A DNA stretch of 64,000 nt, from NCBI GenBank assembly GCA_004335835.1, contig RWJK01000378.1:17006-81005 (forward strand). The letters run 5' to 3'. The notes beneath the pieces were generated by a model. The model did not search any database and was not told the DNA's origin. It saw nothing but the letters and a program-made list of their open reading frames with translations. The stretch is from Scenedesmus sp. ARA3. Its lineage: Eukaryota; Chlorophyta; Chlorophyceae; Sphaeropleales; Scenedesmaceae. Made by a program: the position numbers and the translations under genes. Positions 11,701 to 28,352 of the stretch are shown here, piece after piece (the first letter of the stretch is position 1; every line of letters begins with the position of its first letter).

Positions 11701-14700
11701 GAGGTGCCGCAAAGCAAGCACCATTCTTTGCGTGCTCATACTTTGAGGCAAGCGGCAAAGAGGCCACGGTTGAGTGCAACAGCGTCGAGGCAACTGGGAA
11801 CTCTGCTTGTGAGGCAAAAGGCATTGTAGGTGAGTGTAGAAGCTTCTGCACGTTGGTTCCTCTTCTTGCTCAAGTTCAATAGTCCACCATCATTGATGCA
11901 GATTTCATCAAGTATCTGAGGCTACACAATGAAGCCGGTGGATGAATGTTATCATAGCACGGTAGAAACCATGCTATTTGCCGCGCGGCCCGGTAGGGCG
12001 CACATAGGAAGGACTACTGCTCCAATAGGTTGGCTGATGTACTGTGAAATGTTTTTGTCCCGCACACCAACTCTTCCTCAACACATCACAAGTGTTGTAC
12101 TTGCCGCAATTTGCTTACCTTCTCATGACACCAAGGAGGCCCTCCTGATTCGGAATCATTTCAATCAACATTACATGTGGCATCTGCCCTTCAACATTTC
12201 AGCGTTGTTTAAGGCAGCGCAGTAAAGAGTCTCATGCCCTAGCATGTGCAACACATTGCATGTGTGCGTATCTCTGTCACATGACAACACGCTGCTTAGC
12301 ACTGCATTATGCTGCGCTACAGGATGTACACTGCATTACCAAGACGTCAATGTCACGGCGCTCGTACCACCTGGCGCCAAGGTTCTTGTGTGCAATGAAG
12401 CATGGGCAAGCTTTGTTGTGTTCAACCGGGTTGCTTATTTGCAACCATCAGAACGCTACAACGGCGTTCTGATACCACCCAAAGAGGCAGCTATACTGGA
12501 GAAGATCCAGTATGTGGTGCAAGATGGCTCTTTATTAATACCGATTGAACAGCGTATATATTGGCAAATGAACTGCACTTTTAATGACACGTCACTCATT
12601 CTAATGAACTCCAGCGCTGGTGGCCAATACATCATGCAGTGGGGGGCCATCTGCTCGAATGGTGCAGGCAAGCCAGGAGTTATAACCAAGTTAAATATCA
12701 ACTTCTTGCCGAACACAGGGAAATTTGTGCCAAGTGCATTCGTGCCTCAGCTTACAGAGGAGCTCGGCTTGATGCTTTTGAACTTGGAGCATCTTCAGTG
12801 GCTGCACATTGAAGTCCTGTCCGGGACAATCCCACCGCAGTTGGGAGCCTTGAAAAGCCTGAAAACGGTGTGGATCATGCACTACTGCCTCACTGGTCCC
12901 TTGCCCACTTACCTGATCTCTGAGTGGCGTGGCCTTGAAGATCTTGAAATCACGCGCACGCTGATAGGTGGCATCAACTATGTTGACCCATCAGGAGGGG
13001 AATGCGGGGTGGAGGGTCCTATCCCTGCAGCTTGGTTTGCCAAGGAGTCCAATTTGACAAAAGTGGACTTGAGCCACAATCGTTTGTCAGGTGGGTAGCC
13101 GAACACCATTACACTATTGCATGCATGCTTCATGTAGTCTCGTTACTTTGAGTTTACACTGCAATTGCGAGGACGAACTGATGTTGTTCTCGTCTAACAA
13201 CATATGCAGCATGTGCAAACAGAGTTTTTAGGTTCAGACAAATGGTACATTGCCTGCAATCTTGTGCACGTGATGTGGTTGTTGTGCATTGCAGTTTCGG
13301 CATAGTCCAATTTTGCTCATACGTGAGCTTTTTGTTTGCGCCAAGCAGCGGTGATCGAGGTGCTCAACCATTTGTTTAATGAACACGTACACCATGCACA
13401 TGCACCCCCCCCCTCCCCCCCAAAAAAGCAATGAACCTACACACCACGCTCCTCGAGAAGTATTAATCGAACTTCAAGACATTGTTTGATGGATTTTCCG
13501 TCCCCTACAACCCCATTTTCTACGGATTTGCAGGCGGGCTGCCAGTGCAGCTAGCTGCCAAGTGGCGCAACATAGACGAGCTGATATTGAGTAACAACAG
13601 GTGAGGGCTGATGAAGCCCATCTCACGGGCCATTTGAGCTTGTGACTCTAGTGATGTTCTTGCCATGTTGCCACAAGCTTCACACCTGAACAACAAGAAC
13701 CTTGAACTTTGGACGTAGGCGCTGCATTCTGCTCAAGTTATACACACGCTCATGCCTCATTATGAAATTGACTAAGGTTGTAATGACATGTCGTTGGCTC
13801 AACCACCAGCAATGCTATGCCATCATGATGACGTGCAGGCTGAGTGGTGACATACCTCGAGCGTGGTCATCTTGGAGTCGACTTCACTACCCTACACCGG
13901 ATTTGATTGTGGGTGTGGATCGACCCAGATTCTTTGCAATATTCACCCTCGACTTATCATACAACAACATAGAAGGCTTATTTCCCCTCACGTGGTCGTC
14001 GTTGAAGTACAACGTGTTGGACATGTCCCTGAGAAACAATGCCCAACTGCATGTGAGTGGCTTTCAGTGGTTCTAGTGTACATATCAGCTCACAGCACCA
14101 TGCTGGACTCATGAGACATAAATCAGCATGCATGTCATGTAGTGCGGTAAGAAGCTTCGGCTGAAGATGCATATACGTGCATGTTTGGCCTATCACGTGG
14201 CTGTTTTGTATTGCGCCTCTTAAGGGTGGCATGACACATGCTCCCACGTTGTGTCTGTATCATAAATCACAAACTCAAATCCTCATCAAAACTCACACCG
14301 GGGTATTGTGAACGTAGGGTTGTGTCCCTCTGGACTCACTGGCAACTGTTGACACTATAGGCACAAGCTTGACAGGCTTGTGCCCTACCAACAACAAAGA
14401 CTTGGAGGCACAACAAGCTATTGCCATCCAGCGGCAACTGCCACGTTTGTGCTTGCGCGGCCAGGTTCCAGATGACCTGAACAAAGGAGACAAGACTGTT
14501 ACAGCAAAACAGTATGACAGTGCGATCGACCAAGCGGCCAACGTCATCCAAACGCTGGGTAGTATCGTTGATAGCGCACAATCTAGCAGCATGTTGTGGG
14601 TTACAACACGGGAAATGGGCGGCGCTGATGTGGAGTTCCATGTGGACATCATCGATGGTACAGAGTTCGTCACCCTCATTCGATTGTGGCGTGTGGCGCT

Positions 14701-17700
14701 CAATGCAACACATTTGCCACTTCTGTTGCAAGACATGCCCAAGCTGCACACGTTTTGGTGTGAAGAGTGCTACATTGTGCCTGCGTCACTTCAACCCCAT
14801 GACAGGATGTTGCCACCCAACTTACCCAGGGTCGCGCCACAACTAAAGCAGTTTGTGGTATCCAGTGGATCGTTGGTTGGACCACTGCCGTCAGAGTTTG
14901 GCGAGTGGAAACCCCTTGAGCTGTTGAGGCTTCATGGAAACGGACTCACCAGCAGCTTACCAGCGCAGTGGAAAGGTATGCAATCCCTGAAGAGTCTGGA
15001 GTTGGAAGGGAATGGGTAAGTGCCGGTACCCAATGCTACCATGACCTGCCCTAATGGCTTCTTAAAATACATGTGCTACGTGATACCATTACATCCGAAA
15101 TGGTGCCAGGGCCCACATGTCACTATCCTCTCTCAATTTATGCCATATATGTCTCAAGTCCAGCATTGCGTCATGTTGTGCACGTGCACGCACGTGCTGA
15201 TGCTGGTGTTACATCTGTATACAGGTTGGTCGGCTCTTTGCCACCAGAATGGGGCTCCGCACGTGTGATGAGGCAAGACTTGCACATCGCATTACACAGG
15301 AACGAAGGCATTGAGGGCCAAATCCCTCGGAGCTACGCGCACTTCACCTCAGGCTACCTCAACGTATACGGTACAACACTCGGTGCTGATAGAACGCAGT
15401 GTGCACCCGGTGGCATGTACGTGCAAATGGACTTCGGGCAAGCACAACAGTGCTTTTCAAGTTATGCCGAGGTTGCCGTCCTCAGTGCTCTCAAACAGAT
15501 CTTGGCAAGAAGTGGCAGCTCACCTACATTGGAAGCTTGGGACACCGTGAACCCAGGAGGTGCAGGTGAGTGCAGCAGTACACTTTGTTGCAGCATACAA
15601 CATCAGTCACTAGTGTTCGTTGTGCCGAGTCAAAAGCAGGGCTATCAAGAAGCAACGTTGACAGTGCGCCAAACTAAGGCTGTGTCAGGCTGCCTTGCAA
15701 ACAAATCATCGAGTTGCAGTACATCTTGGCCGTCCGCGCGTGCAATCATGTTCTGTAAGACATGCTAGTTAGCTACTGAACCAATCTCATAAAGCATTGG
15801 TGTTGCTTTGTCACGCATCTTTAAACTATGTTGTTTGGTTTGCAGGCTCTGGCACCATGCCCCGCTACTGCAGAGTATGGCCGGGCGTGTCATGCGATGC
15901 CAACTACTATGTGACTGGCATTGATTTGACAGCTCTTCATATGAAGCTGACAAAACCGCTCACGCTGAAGGAGGTAGCAGGCACAATCAAGAGCTTGAAG
16001 AAGCTACAGAGTTTGGTTTTGTCGGACGTCGGATTAGCGGGCAAACTTGACGCGCCAGCAGGTGAAGGGTTGGCAGCTTTGGCGAACCTGCAACACCTTG
16101 ACTTGAGCAACAACTTGGAGCTTGGTGGGAACCTGCCTGATTGGCTTGCAGGATTGACGGCACTGCAGACCATCAACATCTCACACACAAGTGTCGGAGG
16201 TGCTCTGCCCGCCAGCTATGTTTCCCTTCAACAGTTGCGCGAGTTTAGGGCCGTTTCATGCACAACCATTAGCGGAACGCTACCTATGGAGTATGCTCTG
16301 CTTCAACGCTTGGAGGTGCTTGAGATCTCTGGCTCAGGTCTCTCTGGACCTTTGCCGACTGAATGGGGCGATTCACCAAACATGAGGGCCGCACATCCTA
16401 TCAAGCGTGCATCTGTGCAAGTAGCATCCGCTCGGGTGCAGCAGGCTGCCGCACAAGCACAAATAAGAAACGCCCTGGCCACAGGTGGTCCGTTGCAGCC
16501 TAGCAATGCAGTCAACAGTCATGGTCGAGGCTCTGGCACCTTTGCCATCTCATCAAACACATCACAAGAAGCGCCAACAGACCTTGGTGGTGACTCGTCA
16601 CTTGCGGACTACTATGCTTCTCAGTTAGAAGCAAGCGCAGCCAAGCGTGCTTTGGCGTCTTTGCGCTCCACCAACTTCAACTCAGCGACAATAGGCATGT
16701 TGAGCCTGCAAGAGTTACGGCTACCCAACAACAACCTGAGCGGCAGCTTGCCGGACAGCTTTGCCAACATGAAGCAGCTGCGCGTTTTTGATGTATCACA
16801 GTCAGCCCCACAGCATTCTGGTGGTATTGAGGGGCGCTTGCCGGCAAAGTGGGCAGCATTGCAGAACTTCAAGGTGAACGTTTTGGCTGAACTCACATCT
16901 AGCAAACTAGACGCAGCGAAGCTTGCCGTGCAGTAGGCCAATATATGTGGTGGTCTTTATCTAACTAGTGGCGATGTAACAGTATCAACAGCATCTGGGG
17001 AGAACATCCGCATGGCATGAGTAGCGGTGGGCGTTGCGGTATGTACAACATTGAGTATCTCAAACACAAACAAGCACTTGCCGGCTGATCAACATTGCTG
17101 TACATACATGTATGGTATCGCCGTGTGGCTACATGTCAAATGGTTCACCACCATAACACCATGTGACATACCGCTTCTCATGCAACAGGTGCTCAACGTG
17201 GCCGGCAACAAGGTTGGCAGCTCCATGCCCACATCATACGCTGGCTTGTTGCAACTGCAAGTGCTAAACGCCTCCAGCAATGTTTTGCAAGGTAGGGGCA
17301 TGCATGGAGTTGGCTGTGGCGCAGCTCTATACGTGAGCCAATGTTTGAAATGATCATGGGTGGTAACGATGTAAACCATCAAAGACATCTTCTGCTGAGT
17401 GCGTGACTCACTTCTGCCTTGTGTTGCATATCAACTGATGGCATGGCAAAAATGAAGTCTGACCTAGTTGTGCGATTTCGCCTGTGTGTGTCTGGTTGCC
17501 ACCGTCAACGTGCTGCTGTGTTTCAGGCACACTGCCTCAAGCATGGGTGGCGCTTAGGCACCTGGCTATCCTTGATCTCAGGAACAACATGCTCAATGTC
17601 ACTATACCACCGCTTTGGGACAATTTTGCTGGTGATGGCTTTGAGTTGCAATGCCTCCTGCTCTCGCCCAATGACGGCATGGTCCTTGATCAGGCAACAA

Positions 17701-17801
17701 AGGCCAACATGGTTGATAAGGCGCAGGGACGTGCACCGCCGCTGGGCTTGGTGGTAGATGATGCCACAAGCGCGAGCTGCCAGCTTGACATGCTGGAATG
17801 A
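5780..17801 (+). CDS. Secreted papain-like cysteine peptidase - LysM-like - leucine-rich repeat protein, 19 exons
   Basis: Exons: 5780-5945, 7160-7340, 7574-7739, 7916-8122, 8691-8722, 9133-9213, 9569-9643, 9974-10077, 10474-10503, 11401-11829, 11902-11937, 12323-13090, 13534-13600, 13839-14052, 14318-15015, 15225-15565, 15846-16873, 17189-17291, 17527-17801. All phases agree, giving 1,666 residues. The start is an ATG followed by a signal peptide (AKSVMLLLAAVWLVWPA). Residues about 60-345 form a C1A papain fold: Gln111 and Cys117 (DQKLCSTC-V), His289 (AHAAVITGYD), Asn307 (TILNSYGRG). Residues about 385-430 (YTAVTGDTVADIV...) and 455-530 are LysM-like. Plant-type LRRs follow (L-G-IP-), interrupted near 1165-1225 by a plant LRRNT cap (LSALKQIL...W-GVSC), then a second LRR block to about 1640. 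No C-terminal membrane segment is visible. Weakest points: tiny exons 5, 9 and 11, and the 1.2-kb first intron. Confidence 0.75.
6358..6466. repeat. Interrupted (CAG)n tract in intron 1 of the peptidase-LRR gene
   Basis: CAG runs broken by CTG triplets. Open in several frames only because of its composition, so I treat it as intronic. Confidence 0.75.
10780..11222. mobile_element. Possible MITE-like insertion rich in TTCAGC/GCTGAA inverted motifs, in intron 9
   Basis: This AT-richer stretch holds many inverted copies of TTCAGC and GCTGAA, such as GAATTCAGC, GTGCTGAATC, TTTCAGCAGAATTCA and GCTGAAAATTT. It begins near CAACTTTCAGCC and ends near CCTGCTGAAAC, which would suit imperfect terminal inverted repeats. 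No coding capacity is evident (one 60-codon frame, 11042-11224). A target-site duplication was not identified, so element status is tentative. Confidence 0.4.
13398..13424. repeat. Poly-C tract in intron 12
   Basis: A run of cytosines interrupted by one T, followed by six A. Intronic; possibly G-quadruplex forming on the minus strand. Confidence 0.8.
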
Positions 17802-17828
17802 TCAGTGCAACCTATGCACGGGAAGTGC

Positions 17829-17833
17829 TGTAA
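17829..17833 (+). terminator. TGTAA poly(A) signal candidate for the peptidase-LRR gene
   Basis: TGTAA about 30 nt after the stop. TGTAA is the usual poly(A) signal in volvocine and related green algae, but this would give a very short 3' UTR; another TGTAA lies near 18475. Confidence 0.35.
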
Positions 17834-18817
17834 CTTAAATTGTCAACGTACGTTTGGCAGCGTGCAAAGTGGCAACAACAAGTTGTCAAGAGAGAGTTTC
17901 CAGTTGTGTTAGCTGAAATGCAAGGATGCATCTCACGCTGGTCGTTATTGTCACGTATGTAGCTTTGATTGCATCAGGGTTTGCGTGCAGCATACACCCG
18001 GTGCTCTGCGAGTGTACATGAAATTCGGCGAATTCTTGGAGAATCACACAGTTGTACGCCGCATACATGTCCAAAAGCATCCACCCCACATGTCATTGGC
18101 ACCAAGCATTGGCTCGGATGGTGTTTCTTTGGAATGCATGCATCCTCATTGCCCCGTGTCATTCATATTTTGATTCCACCGGTGGTACCTCTCACTTGTC
18201 ACACCGCTTGCAAAGCTTTTCTGGACAAGTAGGTGGTTGCTGCAACTGATCAGATGGAGGGCATGACTGCATAGTGGTAGCGTCTTCAAAGCCGCTAAGT
18301 GGCATGAGCTGAAAGCCGTTCTGTTGACAGAAAAGACTGTAACGTTACAATCTTGAAAACCCATTGATAAAACTGATGCACCATGCATTTGGAACAGTCA
18401 TCATCATGGTAGCAATAAAGCCAAAGCATTGACACCATCACGCATTTCACAACCAAACGTCAAGTCAGTTGTTTTGTAATGTCAACCCCGAGGCTGAGAT
18501 TTCCACAAAGTGCTGCACCAATGTTTTTGATTCCAAGCCACAGATCAGCTCTGCTCAAGCTCTGTCTAGACAGGCAGCAATGTGCTCCTGGTAGCTCTGC
18601 AGCTGCGTATCTCCAGGCACGCTATGCTATCAGGAGCATACCTGCACGGCACAAAACATTTGGAAAGGGTCAGCGGGCTAAGCTTGCTTGCAGGTTGCAC
18701 GCAGAAGGCATCTGCTGTTCTAATCACTCTCCCTTGTGCTGCGCTGTGTTGCAAACAAGACGGCGACACAGATGCTGACACACATGTATTCTTCAGCATA
18801 TTGCCTTGCCAGAATGC

Positions 18818-18822
18818 TTACA
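18818..18822 (-). terminator. TGTAA poly(A) signal candidate for the GH1 gene
   Basis: TTACA on the plus strand, about 90 nt past the GH1 stop. Confidence 0.4.
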
Positions 18823-18910
18823 TACAACCAAATGCAATCCCCCCGTCAACATGTTGTTCCATGCGCATGCATGCATGTTCATATGAACCAGCGGACTCTG
18901 TCCGGCAACA

Positions 18911-23876
<4,966 letters not shown>

Positions 23877-24344
23877 TGCTGGCTGATGCCAGAAATGGTT
23901 TCATGCGGTCCAAGCTACGATAACTCAACACTAGAATAAAGTTTCTGAAGTCAATGACGAGTTTGCCTGAGTGCAGACTGGTGACGGTGGAGAAAGGTCT
24001 TCACTGCGGACGGCAGCAAGCGCAGACGCGTGTGCAGAGCAGAGCTATCGTTGATGAATGATGAGGTTACATAAAGACATCACCGCACTGTTTCTACGCA
24101 ACTATCGTCCTTGTCACCCGTCAAGTAACGTTTGCCTGGACCACCCGCTACATTTGCCGAGGTAGCTGCATGCTCAGGATGATCGGTGGTTTATGTGAAG
24201 TTACACGCTGAAGCAGCTGTTAAACGTTGCCTTGAAGCACAACAGCAACTGCCACATCGCAATCCACACACACCACATAACGTTCCTGCGCCATCGTTTG
24301 GGCTACAGGTTGCAGCTGTTCAATCGCCCTCGCAACAATACAAG
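23877..24344. other. Divergent intergenic region between GH1 (-) and SDR (+)
   Basis: About 470 bp that should hold both promoters and probably a missing GH1 first exon. No core motif recognised. Confidence 0.5.
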
Positions 24345-26273
24345 ATGCCAGTGGTTCTGATCACCGGCTGCTCTGCGGGGGGCATTGGTCATCATCTGGC
24401 CCAAGAATTTGCAGCTAGGGGCTGTAGCGTGTGGGCCACAGCCAGAAGGGTGGAGAGCATGGCAGACTTGGAGCCTCTGGGCATCAAAACCTTTGCCCTG
24501 GATGTGACAGACGAACAGCAGATTGCCTCTTGCGTGGTGAGCAGTCACATACCAGTGATGGTAGCATCCATCAGGCTGGTGCGTGGGGCACCTGCGGCAG
24601 GTTGATCAAATTGCAACTGCTGCCAGCAATGCAGCACATCATGGCTCATGCAGCATCAAGGCAGTGGCTTCATCTCAGATGATGAGCTGCGGCAGCTCAT
24701 ACTGTGCTGTAATGCTACACATCCAATGAGCACACACTCGCGGTATATGCATTCCTGTGCTCCATGCTCAGCACAGCTACCGCCTCGCCACTGTCGCTTG
24801 CAGGAACACATCATGTCTGTCGAGCACCGCATTGACATCCTTGTCAACAACGCTGGCCTGCTGGCCAAGGCTCCAGTGGTTGAGGCAGGCGTGGATCATT
24901 TCAGGCAGGTCATGGAGACAAACTTCTTTGGCTGCCTGGAGCTCATCGCAGCAGTCACCCCGCAAATGATACAGCGGCAAACAGGTGGGCAGCGTTGTAG
25001 TAGCAGCCATGGCGTGTTGCAGATGTGCACAGCTGATGTTCACAGCAATGCGTCTTTGTGGCAGTTCAGTTTCGGCGGTCACAAAGTAGCACTGGGTTGC
25101 GTGCAGGCTACAGCGCAGGCAGGCATGCAGGCATGTTGATAACTCAGCACGCGGTGAACAGCACATTGCAAACTCAGAAGCCGTACTTGCCCAGCAGTAC
25201 ACTACTCTGTGCTCCTACAGCAGCTGCCCACCTTGCAGGCACTGTGCAGGCACTGCAGGCTATCTTTTGGTGGGCAGCTTGATGGAGCGCGTGAAAAGCT
25301 GTCACTCACTCACATCTGTTGCCGGCGGCCTTGCTTGCGCCATATGTAGCACCAGCAGCATCGCCATACGACGCTGCAGCTGCCGCTCACTCGCACTTGT
25401 TACTCTTTGTCCTGCAGCTGTCGTTCAAACACATCTGTTCTTCTTTGCCCTTTTGGCCTGCAGGCACCATCGTGAACATTGGCAGCATTGCCAGCTACAC
25501 CTCTCAGCCCTTCTGGGCCGCCTACAGCGCCAGCAAGGCCGCGCTGATGAGCGTCACAGACGCCATGCGCACAGAGCTGAAGCCCCTGGGGGTGAAGGTG
25601 GTCTACTGCGCGCCAGGTGGGCATCATGGTAGTTTGCTGATGACAGGCCAGCTTCTCACTCTGACAGCTTGCTCGTGTGACATCAACGCAGCTTGTCACC
25701 CACGCCCATGCCCACGGAGCTATGGCACAAGACCCAGTGATGGCAGCTACCATGCAGATGCCATGCAATTCCATGCGTAACCTCTGCTGTGCACATGCCG
25801 CTGCGTCCCTCTGCTCCTCCTCATCAACAGTTGTTGCAGTCTTTCTTGCCACCCATGTCATTCACCCTGCACTGTGTCCAATCATGCTCATGCATTCCAC
25901 AGCACTGTCTGCTTGTCGCGATTACCTTGTGTTCCTCATCATGCTTGTGTTTGTTGCAGGCTTCATCGCCACGCAGCTGGACAGTAAGTCGCGCCAGTCC
26001 GGCATGAACTACCTGGACCCCAAAGGACCCTACGGCAGCAACCAACAGATCAGTGACTGGGTGCACAAAACAGATGGCATCAGCGACGGCACGCCACCCG
26101 CAGCATTTGCCAAGGGCTTTGTCGACATGGCGCTGAGCAGGTGCCCGCCGCCGCACTACGTGAATGGCAAGATGTCGTGGGTGGTGTGGTTCCTGGGGAA
26201 GCTGATGCCGCTGAGTGTGATGGATGGACTGTATGCAAAAGCAAGCGGGCTGCAGCAGCTGGCAGCGGCTTGA
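24345..26273 (+). CDS. Short-chain dehydrogenase/reductase, Ayr1-like (NADPH-dependent 1-acyldihydroxyacetone-phosphate reductase-like)
   Basis: Exons 24345-24536, 24804-24984, 25464-25616, 25960-26273; phases agree; 279 residues, usual for a classical SDR. The ATG opens directly into the Rossmann motif TGCSAGGIG (residues 7-15). NNAG lies at 79-82. The catalytic set is Ser132 (NIGSIAS), Tyr145 and Lys149 (AAYSASK). The C terminus carries a hydrophobic segment (SWVVWFLGKLMPLSVMDG) as in Ayr1-type enzymes of the ER and lipid droplets, which reduce acyl-DHAP in glycerolipid synthesis. The substrate is inferred from overall similarity only; other microsomal SDRs look alike. The last exon is partly duplicated downstream. 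Confidence 0.85.
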
Positions 26274-26280
26274 TGCGACT

Positions 26281-26630
26281 GCATGCTAATGTACGTTGCT
26301 TTTTGGCTGAGTCGTGGCGCGTTGCACTGCTGCATCAGCATACGAATGAAGAGCACTGCTTTGCCAAGGGCTTTGTCGACATGGCGCTGAGCAGTAGCCC
26401 GCCGCCGCACTACGTGAACGGCAAGATGTCGTGGGTGGTGTGGTTCCTGGGCAAGCTGATGCCGCTGAGTGTGATGGATGGACTGTATGCCAAGGCAAGC
26501 GGGCTGCAGCAGCTGACAGCGGCTTGATGCGACTGCATGCTAATGTACGCTGCTGAGTTATGGCGTGTTGCACTGCTGCATCAGCATACAAATGAAGAGC
26601 ACTGCTTTGCAAAGGGCTTTGTTGAGTGGC
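26281..26630 (+). pseudogene. Tandem copies of the SDR terminal exon 3' part
   Basis: About 26358-26527 repeats the last some 55 codons of the SDR, including the stop and following bases, with few changes (CPPPHY becomes SPPPHY; LAAA becomes LTAA). A third, shorter piece lies at 26604-26630. The copy is open with its own stop but has no acceptor that I can identify, so it probably lies in the 3' UTR. Confidence 0.75.
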
Positions 26631-28352
26631 TGTTTGGGGTGCTTGGCTGATGTGCATGCTGTTGAAGTTGTGCGTGCCAAACTGTTGCTGATGAGCATCC
26701 TATCGATGCTTGATGTGTATATTGTTGCAGAGATGAGGGTTTGCATGTTACGATGAATAAACTGAGCATATCTCAGAGTGTGAGAGTGAACGACCACTGA
26801 AAGGAGAGGTACGGCACAGTTTGATTGAGTGCATGTGTTGTTTCATGGAGTGCTTTCTTGTGTGCGGACATGGCAGTGCACTGCCACATCTGGGCTATGT
26901 GCAATGCACTGCATTGACTGGTGCGGCCACCTGGCTGGTCAGCGAGCAGGGGCTGATAATCCACGCAAGCCTAGGTGTTTGCGCTGTGCGTCCTGTTATT
27001 TTTGCCTGGACTAACAGCCCTGTGGATTCCCGTCTAGAGTGCTTTCCATCGCGATGTGCTGCTTATGCAATGCAGTAAATGCAGCTCATGTGGGTCTACA
27101 CTAGGTACGACCTGTTGTGTGTTCCAATGCAGCCGTTGCTCCAGCTGCTATGTGCCGCAAGTGTACAACAGATTGGTCTGGAGTTATTGCAGCAGCAGAG
27201 GAGAGACCTATTCTTGGGGCGTGTCTGGTGTGCCTCAAGCCCATTTCTTTGTATAAGAGCAGGGTTTGCCCCACAGCCGCCGCCCTTTGCGATGGTTAGC
27301 TGCAAACTGCGCGAGTCAGCTGTGGGGGCTGCCGTGTGGCTGGTTCTGTTGTTGACTTAAGCACCATCAACGGTGTTCATGGTTTGCATGGCTGCAGATG
27401 CCTGGGTGAAAAAAACCAGGTACGCCATGCTCACCACGCGCAGCTCAACTGCGCTGCGCTGGATGCTCTTGTTAGCGCACAGCGCATGGTCGTCTATCGA
27501 CACACCTGGTGTTGACCACTGGTTGAAATCACACTGGTGTTACAGGCTGACTCACCCATAGCTGAGGATTAGGTCAAGCATGATGGGCAAGAGAGGGGCC
27601 ATCTGCTGCAATCGCTTTTACTTTTGGGGCACTGCTGACACTCGCAAATCCTGAGATGATGCAACAGGTTTGGCAGTAATGAGATGGTCAGAGGTGCCAT
27701 CCACTGAGTGCATTTGCAGCGCGAACTTCTGTCTGTGAACAACAGTTGTTCACGCGTGCGGCACGTCCACGCGTGGTAATGCAGGAACTTCCTGCTTTGA
27801 AAGCAAGCAAGGCACCAAGCATGTTATACCAGAGTCACAAGTGTTCAACTTTTTGAATTCGTGTGTGCTAGGTCTTCCAGTCACTTATTACATTCTGAAA
27901 GGCAAGGGACAGACCCTGACCAGCTCTACTGCCTGGCAGGGCTGTCCCGCAATCCGGGACGCCTTCAAGCAGGCTGGTAGGCGGGCAGGTGTGACACTAA
28001 GTTGCTGATGATGTCTTGCTGCGTCGACCATACCTCCCAAGACCTGAAACTGTGCTGCTGAGCCACCAAAGTGAAACTGTAGTCTTTCCCTGACAGTTGG
28101 CAGTTCCGGCAAAAGGGCTTTATTCCTAGGGTCCAGTGATCGCTGTCCAGTACGCTGCCTGCGGTGCGCGTGATGGCCAGATTTATCACAGTTACCTGTT
28201 TTCTGTTGAGCCACGATTTACAAGCACGCATGTCACAAAGAGTCACTCGTTCGGGAACAGAGGGGGGCACGGAAGACGCTCAACATGTTGGCTATATGCC
28301 CTGTAAATTATCAGTGGTGATCGCGCTTGTCTGAACCGCTGGAATGCAGTCG
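26631..28352. other. Intergenic region without recognisable gene
   Basis: About 1.7 kb. Open frames such as 27888-28214 (minus) match no family and show no splice pattern. It should contain the promoter of the karyopherin gene. Confidence 0.5.

Larger units (their letters stand above)
17802..18910. other. Convergent 3' intergenic region
   Basis: Holds the 3' flanks of the peptidase-LRR gene (+) and the GH1 gene (-). No further gene recognised. Confidence 0.6.

Noticed and set aside
17419..17801. A separate small LRR gene at the end of the peptidase-LRR gene
   Set aside because: Splice phases from 16873 to 17189 and from 17291 to 17527 join the repeats seamlessly (NFK/VLNVAGNKV, NVLQ/GTLPQAW), so these are the last exons of the same gene; a stop at 16936 lies inside the intron.
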